From Salisediminibacterium beveridgei (GTDB lineage: Bacteria; Bacillota; Bacilli; Bacillales; Salisediminibacteriaceae): a stretch of DNA of 64,000 nt. A model generated the notes under the pieces. It was not told the origin of the DNA, made no database searches, and saw nothing but the letters and a program-made list of their open reading frames with translations. Shown here one piece after another: positions 20,480-27,998 of the stretch (position 1 is its first letter; each line of letters starts with the position of its first letter). The position numbers were made by a program, and so were the translations under genes. The stretch lies in the NCBI RefSeq assembly GCF_001721685.1, contig NZ_CP012502.1, positions 1,240,001 through 1,304,000 on the forward strand. Reading direction: 5' to 3'.

Positions 20480-20722
20480 ATGAAATTAACAGTCGCAAGA
20501 CCAGTCTTTGGTGAAACAGCCAGTATTCTTGTAAATGAAGCAGCAAAACATGAAGAAAAAATTCTGATCAAGAAAGACCATTGGGTCATTGATGGGAAAA
20601 GTCTTCTCGGCCTTCTGGCATTGGCTTTGCAGCCAGGTGACGAAGTGGAGTTGGAGTTTGAAGGAGCAGAAGTGAATCCTTCATTCGTGGAAGCCTTGAA
20701 AAAAGAAGGTTTGTTCAAATAA
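20480..20722 (+). CDS. HPr-like protein lacking the active-site histidine
   Basis: 80-residue protein whose whole length fits the HPr fold: 'ASILVNEAAKHEEKILIKKD' as helix 1 and strands, 'DGKSLLGLLALALQPGDEVE' matching the Ser46 loop and helix 2 ('LKSIMGVMSLGIAKG' in HPr), and a C-terminal helix. The phosphorylatable histidine of HPr (HARP) is replaced ('RPVFGETA'), so it cannot act as a normal PTS phosphocarrier. The serine in DGKSLLG is at the position of HPr Ser46, so Crh-like regulation by HPr kinase is conceivable but untested. GGAGGTGA precedes ATG 20480; a terminator follows at once. Confidence 0.75.
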   Translation: MKLTVARPVFGETASILVNEAAKHEEKILIKKDHWVIDGKSLLGLLALALQPGDEVELEFEGAEVNPSFVEALKKEGLFK

Positions 20723-20754
20723 AAAAAGCCGCCCCGTCAGGGGCAGCTTTTTTT
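20721..20754 (+). terminator. terminator after the HPr-like gene
   Basis: Symmetric A7-GCCGCCCC/GGGGCAGC-T7 hairpin with a GTCA loop. The symmetry allows use on both strands. Confidence 0.85.
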
Positions 20755-20768
20755 ATACTTCTTAGGAA

Positions 20769-20853
20769 TGTTTACGTTCGCTAAAGGATTGAAGTAAAAA
20801 GGGAACTAAGGCTTTTGCGATGTAAGCTTGGCGAGAAGCCAAGTTTTCTTTAT
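20769..20853 (+). repeat. dispersed intergenic repeat, copy 2
   Basis: 5' box TGTTTACGTTCGCTAAAGGA, then GAAGTAAAAAGGGAACTAAG, then GGCTTTTGC...GCGAGAAGCC with inner CTTGGC/GCCAAG pairing and TTTTCTTTA at the end. It is the first of two tandem copies between the HPr-like gene and the S9 peptidase. Confidence 0.65.
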
Positions 20854-20865
20854 TCATCACAAGAA

Positions 20866-20950
20866 GGTTTAAGTTGGCTGAAGAAATGACGTATCAGTGT
20901 AACAAAGACTTGTCGCCAGCCCTATGGCGACAAGTCAGATTTTCTTCATT
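20866..20950 (+). repeat. dispersed intergenic repeat, copy 3
   Basis: 5' box GGTTTAAGTTGGCTGAAGAA, then ATGACGTATCAGTGTAACAA, then a perfect hairpin GACTTGTCGCCA/TGGCGACAAGTC with a short GCCCTA loop and TTTTCTTC. Stem sequence differs from copy 2 while the pairing is kept. Confidence 0.7.
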
Positions 20951-20969
20951 GATTTTCCATTCAACCAAA

Positions 20970-22976
20970 TTAAAGTTTGCTGTTAAACCACTCTCTCAAT
21001 TCTACCAGACGTGATTCTCTCAGTTCCGGAGGACCACTTCTCGAAAGCTCGTGGTTGGCATCGGGCATTCTTACAAAACGAACGTCTTTGTCCTGAAACC
21101 GGAGTGCTGAAAACAGCTGTTCCGCCTGTTCAATTGGGCACCGCAGGTCCTTTTCGCCATGAAGGATTAACAGCGGTGTATTCATATGTGCAGCGAGGCG
21201 GAGAGGGGAATGATGCCACAGTTTGTCCGGGTTGCTGAAGAGATCGTCACCGATCTCCCACTCAGTAAAGAAATAGCCGATATCGGACACCCCGAAAAAA
21301 CTGGTCCAGTTACAGATTGATCTGAGCGTTGCGGCTGCTTTGAAACGGTCGGTATGCGCAATGATCCAGTTAGTCATAAACCCGCCGTAGCTGCCGCCGG
21401 TAACTCCGAGCCTTTCGGAATCGATTTGTGGATAACGCTCGAGACAACCGTCCACAAAGCACATGAGATCCTCATAATCCATACCGCCATAATCGCCTCG
21501 AACCGCATTGACATGCTCCTGACCATACCCATGGCTGCCTCTTGGGTTTGCCAGCATGATGGCATAGCCCTCTTGTGCAAGAAGCTGCAGTTCATGAAAG
21601 AAACTATACCCATACATCGCATGCGGACCGCCGTGGATTTCGAGGATAGCAGGGAGTGAGCCATTCTGCATGGACGCTGCTGCCCCGATAACCCAACCTT
21701 GAATTTCCTTGCCGTCTGTAGAGCGAATCCGGACTTCTTCCATATCCAAGCAACTTGTATTGTCCAACCAGGATTGATTTTGATACGTAACCGGTTTGAG
21801 TTGACCGGAGCCTGTTAACGGAACCATGTACAGTTCTCCAGGAGAAACCGGGTTACTCACAGCGACGAGTGCTTCGGCGTCTGACAGATAAAAATTATAA
21901 ACGTGATGCTGGCCGTGTGTCAGGGGCAAAGGCTCCTTGGTTCCACTCAGATCGAACTGATAAAGCTGAGTCTCTCCCTGATTACTGACGAGTGTAAAAA
22001 CGATTTCGCGTTCTGAATCAACGGTAAACCTTCTTGAGGAATCACCGAATCGTATATCTGCAATCATCTGATCACCAATTGGACAATCAAAAGTTTTTGT
22101 GACATTGGATGCTTTCTGATTGTTGGAGTCATAGCGGTATAAGTCAGAATGGGTGGCACCCAGGTATGCTTTATCATGAGCGAGAAGCACCATTTCACCG
22201 CTATTATTCAAATATCTTGCCTGCTGGACGGTCAAACCCTCTGCCAGATAATCCATTGTATAGCTGCCGTTATCCATACGGATCTCATAAAGATCAGATC
22301 GGACCTCGGTATCTGTTCCCAGGTTTGCTGTCACAAGAAGTGATTCCTGTTCTTCGCAGTAATCCTGGAATTGATAATCTGCATCATGTGGTGTCAGGAT
22401 CCTGATCGAATGGGTGGCCAAATCGATCAGTGCCGTTTGCAAATGCATCCCGTCATCGAAGCCTCTTGCATCTGTTTTATAGTCAATTCGCGTCGCGATG
22501 TAAGGTTTTTTCAGTTCATCGGATGGCTCCTCTTTCTTTTCAGTAAAGGCGTTGAGCTGGTCTCCCTGTTCACCGACTTCACCTCTCAAGGTCAAGAGAA
22601 TCTGTTTCCCGCTTCGGCTCCACTCTGCACCGTGTATTCCTCCAGGGACCTCGGTGATCTGTTTCCCTTCGCCTCCTTGAAGGGGTTGAAAGAAGAGCTG
22701 CGGCTCTTTCTTTGACTCCGGTTTTCGCAGGTAAAGGATTGTTTTTTGATTCGGAGACAGACGCGGCTGTTTAATACTTCTTGGACCGCTTGTCATAGCG
22801 ACTGCATCTTCTGAATGACGGGCCTTTTTGTATAAGTGTGTAGCATACTGATTGTCGCTGGTGATGATGGTCTCAAGAAAATATGTATTTCCTGTATCAT
22901 CATCCAGGATTGGATCTGCGAGAATTCGCAGCTTTTTTAAATCGGTCTCGTTTACTGGTTTTTTATGATTATCCAT
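20970..22976 (-). CDS. S9 family (prolyl oligopeptidase-type) serine peptidase
   Basis: 668-residue cytosolic peptidase of the acylaminoacyl-peptidase/S9C type. The first 400 residues form the beta-propeller; the alpha/beta-hydrolase domain has 'ILEIHGGPHAMYGYSF' (oxyanion region), nucleophile S529 in GGSYGG, aspartate D610 in HGEKDLRCP and histidine H642 in DANHELSRSG. No signal peptide is present. GGAGG precedes ATG 22976. It is divergent from the LacI-type regulator and may share its operator region. Exact peptide substrate cannot be read from sequence. Confidence 0.92.
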   Translation of the reverse strand: MDNHKKPVNETDLKKLRILADPILDDDTGNTYFLETIITSDNQYATHLYKKARHSEDAVAMTSGPRSIKQPRLSPNQKTILYLRKPESKKEPQLFFQPLQGGEGKQITEVPGGIHGAEWSRSGKQILLTLRGEVGEQGDQLNAFTEKKEEPSDELKKPYIATRIDYKTDARGFDDGMHLQTALIDLATHSIRILTPHDADYQFQDYCEEQESLLVTANLGTDTEVRSDLYEIRMDNGSYTMDYLAEGLTVQQARYLNNSGEMVLLAHDKAYLGATHSDLYRYDSNNQKASNVTKTFDCPIGDQMIADIRFGDSSRRFTVDSEREIVFTLVSNQGETQLYQFDLSGTKEPLPLTHGQHHVYNFYLSDAEALVAVSNPVSPGELYMVPLTGSGQLKPVTYQNQSWLDNTSCLDMEEVRIRSTDGKEIQGWVIGAAASMQNGSLPAILEIHGGPHAMYGYSFFHELQLLAQEGYAIMLANPRGSHGYGQEHVNAVRGDYGGMDYEDLMCFVDGCLERYPQIDSERLGVTGGSYGGFMTNWIIAHTDRFKAAATLRSICNWTSFFGVSDIGYFFTEWEIGDDLFSNPDKLWHHSPLRLAAHMNTPLLILHGEKDLRCPIEQAEQLFSALRFQDKDVRFVRMPDANHELSRSGPPELRESRLVELREWFNSKL

Positions 22977-23053
22977 GGTGGACGCCTCCTTGTATTGAAA
23001 CGGCTTGTGTTTCGATTACAGTGTAACAAAACGGGAATCGAAATAAAAATAAT

Positions 23054-23103
23054 TTGTAAACGTTTTCGGGTCATGATAAGATCGGTGAGAGTAAACGTTT
23101 ACG
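23054..23103 (+). promoter_or_regulatory. promoter with two LacI/CcpA-type operators before the lacI-malL pair
   Basis: TTGTAA (23054-23059), 17 bases, TAAGAT (23077-23082) is a plausible promoter. TGTAAACGTTTTCG (23055-23068) overlaps its -35 and matches the cre consensus at all but the last base. GTAAACGTTTAC (23091-23102) is a perfect 12-base palindrome just after the -10. Autoregulation by the adjacent LacI protein, CcpA control, or both are possible. Confidence 0.65.
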
Positions 23104-23118
23104 TAACGGAGGTGTGTG

Positions 23119-24159
23119 ATGACGGTTACGATCAAGGATGTTGCAAAAGAGGCAGGCGTCTCCATTGCAACCGTATCCCGCATTATCAATAAACAAGCGG
23201 GATACGGCAAAATGACAGAGCAGAACGTTCTGGCTGCCATCAAGCAGCTTGGGTATACGCCAAACGCGCTTGCAAGAGGTCTTGTGGGTCGGGAAACCAA
23301 AACAATTGGTGTGATTATGCCGAAAGTGTCTGGACTTTTTTCAGCAAAACTTCTTGAGGGGATTGATAAAGAAGCAAGAAGGAGGGGTTTCAGCGTATTT
23401 GTCAGTCACACTCAAGTAAATGAAGGACACGCCCTGAAGGATCTGCAGGTTTTTCGGGAAAAACAGGTGGATGGCGTGATTTATATCAGTGATGAATTAA
23501 CCCCTCCCCAGGAAGATCTTCTGATGGATATGAAGGTTCCCGTCATACTTGTCGCCACCCGCTCCTTGAGGATGAATTTTCCTTATGTGAAAGTGGATGA
23601 TGAACAGGCAATGTACGATGGGACGACGTATCTGATTGATCAGGGGCATCGGGAGATTGCCTTTATCGGTGGAGAAAACAACGATGCGATTGCAGGTGGA
23701 CCTCGTGATCGTGGATTTCGCAGAGCGATGGCAGATGCAACTATTCCTGTCAATGAACTGCTCATCTATTATGGAAACTATCAGTTTGAAAGTGGCGTTG
23801 ATGGCTTGCATGCATTTCTTGCTTCAGGTGACCCGTTTACAGCCGTCGCTACTGTCAGCGATGAAACGGCCATCGGTGTTTTGTCTGCCTGCTGGACTGC
23901 TGGACTGTCAGTTCCGGAAGATGTTTCTGTATTGGGGTATGACAATACAAAAGCCGCCGTCATGGCGATTCCACCGCTGACGACCATCAGTCAGCCCCTT
24001 GATGCCATGGGGGGGAGAGCGGTGGAACAATTATTAAAGCTGAGAGAACATGAAGAATACGATTTTAAACAGACAGAGACACCCCACTCATTAAGTACAA
24101 CCATGCTTCATCAACTGAAGCTGCGTGAGACAATCAAAAGAATCAATCGAGAGGTGTGA
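23119..24159 (+). CDS. LacI family transcriptional regulator
   Basis: 346 residues: an N-terminal LacI helix-turn-helix and hinge ('TIKDVAKEAGVSIATVSRII', then 'YTPNALARGLVGRETKTIGV') followed by a periplasmic-binding-protein-like sensor domain. ATG 23119 follows GGAGG; an overlapping GTG at 23116 is less well placed. The oligo-1,6-glucosidase gene begins five bases after the stop, so the pair likely forms a locally controlled operon for isomalto-oligosaccharide use. The effector sugar is not readable from sequence. Two operator-like palindromes lie in its own promoter. Confidence 0.92.
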   Translation: MTVTIKDVAKEAGVSIATVSRIINKQAGYGKMTEQNVLAAIKQLGYTPNALARGLVGRETKTIGVIMPKVSGLFSAKLLEGIDKEARRRGFSVFVSHTQVNEGHALKDLQVFREKQVDGVIYISDELTPPQEDLLMDMKVPVILVATRSLRMNFPYVKVDDEQAMYDGTTYLIDQGHREIAFIGGENNDAIAGGPRDRGFRRAMADATIPVNELLIYYGNYQFESGVDGLHAFLASGDPFTAVATVSDETAIGVLSACWTAGLSVPEDVSVLGYDNTKAAVMAIPPLTTISQPLDAMGGRAVEQLLKLREHEEYDFKQTETPHSLSTTMLHQLKLRETIKRINREV

Positions 24160-24164
24160 AAAGA

Positions 24165-25853
24165 ATGGAACAATCAAAACGATGGTGGAAAGAAAGTGTT
24201 GTCTATCAGATTTATCCGAGAAGTTTTAACGACTCAAACAATGACGGAATCGGTGACATCCCGGGCATTATCGAGAAGCTTGATTACTTGAAAAAACTCG
24301 GGGTCGATGTCATCTGGCTGTCTCCGGTGTATCAGTCTCCGAATGATGATAACGGCTATGATATCAGTGATTACAGGGATATCATGGATGAATTCGGTAC
24401 GATGACAGACTGGGAAACTATGCTGAAAGAGGCCCATGACCGAGGCATTAAAATCATTATGGATCTCGTGGTAAACCATACTTCTGATGAACACGCATGG
24501 TTTCTCGAATCCCGAAAGTCAAAGAACAATGACTACCGTGATTATTATATCTGGCGTAAAGGAAAACAGGACGGAAGTGAACCGAATAACTGGGAATCTG
24601 CGTTCAGTGGCTCTGTTTGGGATTATGATGAGACGACCGGGGAATATTACCTTCATCTGTTCTCGAAGAAACAGCCGGACTTGAATTGGGAAAATCCAAT
24701 AGTTCGCTCAGAGGTTTATGATATGATGCGCTGGTGGCTTGACAAAGGCATCGATGGATTCCGCATGGATGTCATTAATTTTATTTCCAAGGTGCCGGGC
24801 TTACCGGACGCACCGAACCCGCAAGGTAAGAAATATGTTCCTGGAGGCGACTATTTCATGAACGGGCCGCGGATTCATGAATTCCTGCACGAAATGCATC
24901 AGCGGGCACTGGCGGATTATGATGTGATGACGGTTGGTGAAATGCCGGGAGTTGATGTGGCTGAAGCGGTGGACTATACGAAAGAAGACAACCAGGAATT
25001 GAATATGGTATTCCAATTTGAACATATGGATCTCGATTCAGGTCCGGAAGGGAAATGGGATCTGAAACCTCTGAAGCTGAAAGACTTGAGAGACAATCTT
25101 GTGAAATGGCAAAAGGGACTGGAGAACGAGGGCTGGAACAGCCTGTACATGAACAATCACGACCAGCCCAGGATGGTTTCCCGTTTTGGTGATGACGGGA
25201 AATACCGGGTAGAATCTGCAAAAATGCTGGCTACAATGCTGCACATGATGAAAGGAACGCCTTTCATCTATCAAGGCGAAGAATTCGGTATGACAAACGT
25301 TCAGTTTGATTCCATTGAGGACTATCAGGACATTGAAACGTTGAATATGTATCGGGAGAAACGTGCTGAAGGGGTGCCGCAAGAGGAGCTGATGCATAAG
25401 ATTCACGTAAAAGGGCGGGACAACGCCAGAACGCCGGTTCAGTGGAACGATTCTTCACATGCCGGCTTTACCGGGGGGACACCCTGGATTCAGGTGAATC
25501 CGAACTATCAGGAAGTCAATGCTGAAGCGGCAGTTGCTGAACCGCAATCAATTTTTCATTACTACCGCAAACTGATTGACCTGCGTCATAAACATGAAAG
25601 CATCGTTTATGGCAGCTTTGATAGTCTGTACAATGATCACGAAGAAATCGTTGCTTATCAGCGTGAATACCAAGGGGAGGTGCTCCTGGTGTTTCTGAAC
25701 TTCTACGACGGACAACCGAAGGCAGCGCTGCCTGAAGAATTTGTGCAAAAAAATCGGGACATGTTGATCAGTAATTATCAAGTTGAAGAGATATCGGCGA
25801 ATGAGTTTACCCTTCGACCTTATGAGGCAAGAGTATACCGGATAACAGATTGA
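24165..25853 (+). CDS. malL: oligo-1,6-glucosidase (GH13, MalL-like)
   Basis: 562-residue intracellular GH13 enzyme that releases glucose from isomaltose-type alpha-1,6 ends. Catalytic residues: nucleophile D202 in GFRMDVINF, acid/base E259 in TVGEMPG, and D333 in NNHDQPR; 'DLVVNHTSDEH' is region I. The valine after the nucleophile is the residue associated with alpha-1,6 rather than alpha-1,4 specificity in this subfamily. GAGAGGTG precedes ATG 24165. No sugar transporter gene is adjacent, so uptake must be encoded elsewhere. Confidence 0.93.
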   Translation: MEQSKRWWKESVVYQIYPRSFNDSNNDGIGDIPGIIEKLDYLKKLGVDVIWLSPVYQSPNDDNGYDISDYRDIMDEFGTMTDWETMLKEAHDRGIKIIMDLVVNHTSDEHAWFLESRKSKNNDYRDYYIWRKGKQDGSEPNNWESAFSGSVWDYDETTGEYYLHLFSKKQPDLNWENPIVRSEVYDMMRWWLDKGIDGFRMDVINFISKVPGLPDAPNPQGKKYVPGGDYFMNGPRIHEFLHEMHQRALADYDVMTVGEMPGVDVAEAVDYTKEDNQELNMVFQFEHMDLDSGPEGKWDLKPLKLKDLRDNLVKWQKGLENEGWNSLYMNNHDQPRMVSRFGDDGKYRVESAKMLATMLHMMKGTPFIYQGEEFGMTNVQFDSIEDYQDIETLNMYREKRAEGVPQEELMHKIHVKGRDNARTPVQWNDSSHAGFTGGTPWIQVNPNYQEVNAEAAVAEPQSIFHYYRKLIDLRHKHESIVYGSFDSLYNDHEEIVAYQREYQGEVLLVFLNFYDGQPKAALPEEFVQKNRDMLISNYQVEEISANEFTLRPYEARVYRITD

Positions 25854-25903
25854 TTCAATTATGAAAGATAGAAAAAACCGGGTGTGAACTATATGAACCG
25901 CCC

Positions 25904-25948
25904 CCCCCAAAAGTTAGACCACCAAATCTAACTTCTGGGGGTGTTTTT
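25904..25948 (+). terminator. terminator after malL
   Basis: CCCCC plus AAGTTAGA (25904-25918) pairs with TCTAACTT plus GGGGG (25927-25941), followed by GTGTTTTTT. The left arm lies in a homopolymer of eight C. Confidence 0.8.
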
Positions 25949-25952
25949 TATG

Positions 25953-25981
25953 TTGACACCCAGTAACCTTTAAGGTACGAT
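25953..25981 (+). promoter_or_regulatory. promoter of the mntA-like gene with palindromic operator
   Basis: TTGACA (25953-25958) and TACGAT (25976-25981) have 17-base spacing. ACCTTTAAGGT (25966-25976), a perfect inverted repeat about a central T, fills the spacer and touches the -10. This placement fits a repressor; a metal-responsive (MntR/DtxR-type) one is inferred only from the gene that follows. Confidence 0.6.
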
Positions 25982-26031
25982 ACATTTATAAAGTTGCACA
26001 AGGTAAACATTTATAGATGGAGGTAATTAAT

Positions 26032-26946
26032 ATGGGCAAGGTTAAATTAATGCTGGCATTTTTATCGGTAGCGTTGCTGGCTGCGTGTGGTAATGATCAA
26101 AATAATGAAGAAAATGCTGCTTCAGAAAACGATGCTGGCATTTTTGTAACGACCAGTTTTTCGATCCTGGCAGATGTGATTGACGGCGTTCTTGGTGATA
26201 GTGGAGAAGTGGACTATCTGGTGCCGATCGGGGAAGAACCTCATGAATATGAACCTGTTCCATCTGACTTTCGGAAGGTCAGTGATTCATCTGTTTTTTA
26301 TACCAATGGGTTAGGCCTTGAAGAGTGGCTCGAACGATTAATCGAAAATACAGGTGAAACGCCGGTTAAATCCTTATCAGAGGGGGTAACCGAAATTCCG
26401 CTGGAAGGTGAGAGCGGAGCCGATCCACATGCATGGCTGGATCCTGCAAATATAGAGATTTATGCAGAGAATGTCCTGGCGGATTTAAGCGAACGCTTCC
26501 CGGATCATAAGGAGATTTTCGCAGAAAATGCCGAGACCTATATCCAGGAGATCAACGAATTGGATGAATGGATTAAAGAACAAGTTGAGGGGATCCCTGA
26601 AGAAAACCGGATCATCGTTGTCAGTGAAAATGCCTTCAAATATTACGGGGAAGCCTACGACTTTGAAACTGCAGGTATCTGGGAAATCAATTCCGGTGAA
26701 GAGGGCACGTCTGGACAGATTAATGCGATAATCGATCTGGTGAGAGACCGGGACATCCCTTCTCTCTTTGTGGAAACAACCGTTGACAGCCGCTATATAG
26801 AGACTGTTTCAGAGGATACAGGAGTGAACATCGCGGGCGAAGTGTATACTGACGCGGTTGGAATGGATGGTTCAGGAGCGGAAACTTATGTGGATATGAT
26901 GCGTCACAATACAGAAGTATTTGTTGACGGATTGATGAATCAGTAA
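26032..26946 (+). CDS. manganese-type metal ABC transporter substrate-binding lipoprotein
   Basis: 304-residue cluster-9 binding protein with a lipoprotein signal (LLAAC, lipid cysteine about C19). The four metal ligands are visible: H71 in EPHEYEP, H133 in DPHAWLDP, E199 in VSENAFKYY and D274 in VYTDAVG. Glu rather than His at the third position is typical of the Mn-binding PsaA/MntC group, not ZnuA. I chose ATG 26032 because GGAGG lies between it and the earlier ATG 26017. No ATPase or permease gene is adjacent, so it is an orphan component. Confidence 0.88.
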   Translation: MGKVKLMLAFLSVALLAACGNDQNNEENAASENDAGIFVTTSFSILADVIDGVLGDSGEVDYLVPIGEEPHEYEPVPSDFRKVSDSSVFYTNGLGLEEWLERLIENTGETPVKSLSEGVTEIPLEGESGADPHAWLDPANIEIYAENVLADLSERFPDHKEIFAENAETYIQEINELDEWIKEQVEGIPEENRIIVVSENAFKYYGEAYDFETAGIWEINSGEEGTSGQINAIIDLVRDRDIPSLFVETTVDSRYIETVSEDTGVNIAGEVYTDAVGMDGSGAETYVDMMRHNTEVFVDGLMNQ

Positions 26947-26955
26947 GTAATATGG

Positions 26956-26999
26956 TTGCAAGAGGGTAATGGCCATGTTACTATACCCTTATAGGTATA
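26956..26999 (+). promoter_or_regulatory. promoter and palindromic operator of the HesB-like selenoprotein gene
   Basis: TTGCAA (26956-26961), 17 bases, TACTAT (26979-26984). The perfect inverted repeat TATACC-CTTATA-GGTATA (26982-26999) overlaps the -10 and expected start site. Its shape resembles CsoR/CstR-type operators (ATACC...GGTAT), sensors of copper or persulfide, but assignment to that family is inference. Confidence 0.6.
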
Positions 27000-27018
27000 A
27001 AAATGGAGAGGTGAGACT

Positions 27019-27303
27019 ATGAATATTACAGACAAAGCTAAAGGTTACATCCAGAACATTCTGGACGAGAATGGTGCAGCGAACATTAAAGTGTACGTTG
27101 CAGGCATGGGCTGAGGCGGCCCACAATTAGGACTGGCTCTGGATGAGCCGTCAAAGACTGATATTGTTGAAGAGATCAATGGGATTAAAGTTGCATTCGA
27201 ACAGCATGTACACGGACAGACCGGCAACATGGCCCTGGACTTCCAGGAAACCCCGCAGGGAAGCGGACTCGTCATGACCGGTAATGAAAGTGACTGTTGC
27301 TGA
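27019..27303 (+). CDS. HesB/IscA-like selenoprotein with in-frame TGA (Sec32)
   Basis: A 94-residue HesB/IscA-like protein read through a TGA at 27112-27114. Upstream: 'MNITDKAKGYIQNIL' to 'KVYVAGMG'; downstream: 'GGPQLGLALDEPSKTDIVEE' to 'GNESDCC', then a normal TGA. In relatives the codon is Cys (GMGCGGP...LALDEP); a family of HesB-like proteins with Sec at this cysteine is already known. A SECIS-like hairpin lies 17-38 bases after the TGA. GAGAGGTGAG precedes ATG 27019. The frame has its own promoter and terminator. The C-terminal Cys-Cys and Sec probably bind a metal or Fe-S cluster, or act in redox; the cellular role is unproven. Conventional gene calling would miss or split it. Confidence 0.88.
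27131..27152 (+). promoter_or_regulatory. bacterial SECIS-like hairpin within the HesB-like gene
   Basis: GAC (27131-27133) and GGCTC (27135-27139) pair with GAGCC (27145-27149) and GTC (27150-27152): eight base pairs, a single bulged T at 27134, and a five-base loop TGGAT. The loop begins 25 bases after the TGA and has G at its second position, which agrees with the known bacterial SECIS rules (G in the first two loop positions, 16-37 base distance, bulged U in the E. coli fdhF element). Confidence 0.8.
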
Positions 27304-27340
27304 TCGCAGGTAAAACAGCCTATGAAATCGACGAAAAAAG

Positions 27341-27377
27341 AGGTCAGAATCCAATAGGGTTCTGACCACTTTTTTTT
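27341..27377 (+). terminator. terminator after the HesB-like gene
   Basis: GGTCAGAATCC and GGGTTCTGACC pair around an AATA loop, followed by ACTTTTTTTT. Confidence 0.85.
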
Positions 27378-27409
27378 ATGCCAATAACCGGATGGGCGAT
27401 CCAAAATGG

Positions 27410-27491
27410 ATACGAAAACTTGACATGTCGCCAAGTTTATGACGAAAGCCTTCGTTGCACTTAGACTTCATTTATTTGGCATACTTAAACA
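27410..27491 (-). repeat. dispersed intergenic repeat, copy 4
   Basis: Read on the minus strand: TGTTTAAGTATGCCAAATAA, then ATGAAGTCTAAGTGCAACGA, then AGGCTTTCGTCAT, and a CTTGGCGACATGTCAAG hairpin followed by TTTTCGTA. It lies beyond the csp terminator and before the HesB-like gene's terminator, between convergent genes. Confidence 0.65.
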
Positions 27492-27509
27492 TTTCTATAA
27501 AGGACAAAG

Positions 27510-27540
27510 AAAAAAGACCCCAACGAATGGGGTCTTTTTT
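27510..27540 (-). terminator. terminator of the cold shock gene
   Basis: Symmetric AAAAAAGACCCC/GGGGTCTTTTTT hairpin with a 7-base loop, directly after the csp stop on the minus strand. Confidence 0.85.
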
Positions 27541-27545
27541 ATTCA

Positions 27546-27743
27546 TTACTTTTGCACGTTGGCAGCTTGTGGTCCACGCTGACCTTGCTCGATGTCAAAA
27601 GTAACGGCTTGGCCTTCTTCAAGTGTTTTGAAGCCTTCGCCTTGGATCGCGGAGAAGTGTACGAATACGTCGTCCTGTCCTTCTACCTCGATGAAACCGA
27701 AACCTTTTTCTGCGTTAAACCATTTTACTGTACCTTGTGTCAT
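27546..27743 (-). CDS. CspA-family cold shock protein
   Basis: 65-residue single cold-shock domain: RNP1 'KGFGFIEV' and RNP2 'VFVHFSAI', opening '[11 protein letters not shown]'. Such proteins bind single-stranded RNA and DNA as RNA chaperones. ATG 27743 follows AGGAGG. Just upstream of that site a GTGGC/GCCAC hairpin could form in the mRNA, and the region 27744-27960 is A/T-rich with no other gene, so it probably holds the promoter and a long leader as in other csp genes. I see no certain promoter hexamers there. Confidence 0.95.
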   Translation of the reverse strand: MTQGTVKWFNAEKGFGFIEVEGQDDVFVHFSAIQGEGFKTLEEGQAVTFDIEQGQRGPQAANVQK

Positions 27744-27998
27744 GAATAAATCCTCCTGTGTGGCTTTTTGCCACGTTTTATTACCATTGAGCTCTTCATT
27801 TAAACGTTCAAGAGGAATCCTTGTTAAAAAGTCTTTCTGATCTTGAAATTTATCCGAACATCAAACAGCTAAGTACAACTATAATGGAAAATCGAATAAA
27901 AAGAAACCCCTAATTTAAAAAAAGTCCAAAAAAATTTGACCAAAATTAAAAAGCGTGCGAGGATTTAGAAAGGAATGTATTTGATTGGAGGGATCAAG

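Noticed and set aside
20769..20950. CRISPR array or tandem repeats
   Set aside because: Only two adjacent copies, with different stems and no regular spacers; other copies are scattered and inverted.
25901..25908. Run of eight C as a sequencing error or phase-variable tract
   Set aside because: It lies outside any gene, between malL and the next promoter, and forms one arm of a terminator, so a length change would not affect a frame.
27112..27303. HesB-like gene as a pseudogene broken by a nonsense mutation
   Set aside because: The TGA replaces exactly the Cys used by known Sec-containing relatives, the frame beyond is intact, and a SECIS-like hairpin follows at the right distance. Pseudogene remains possible only if the genome lacks Sec machinery.
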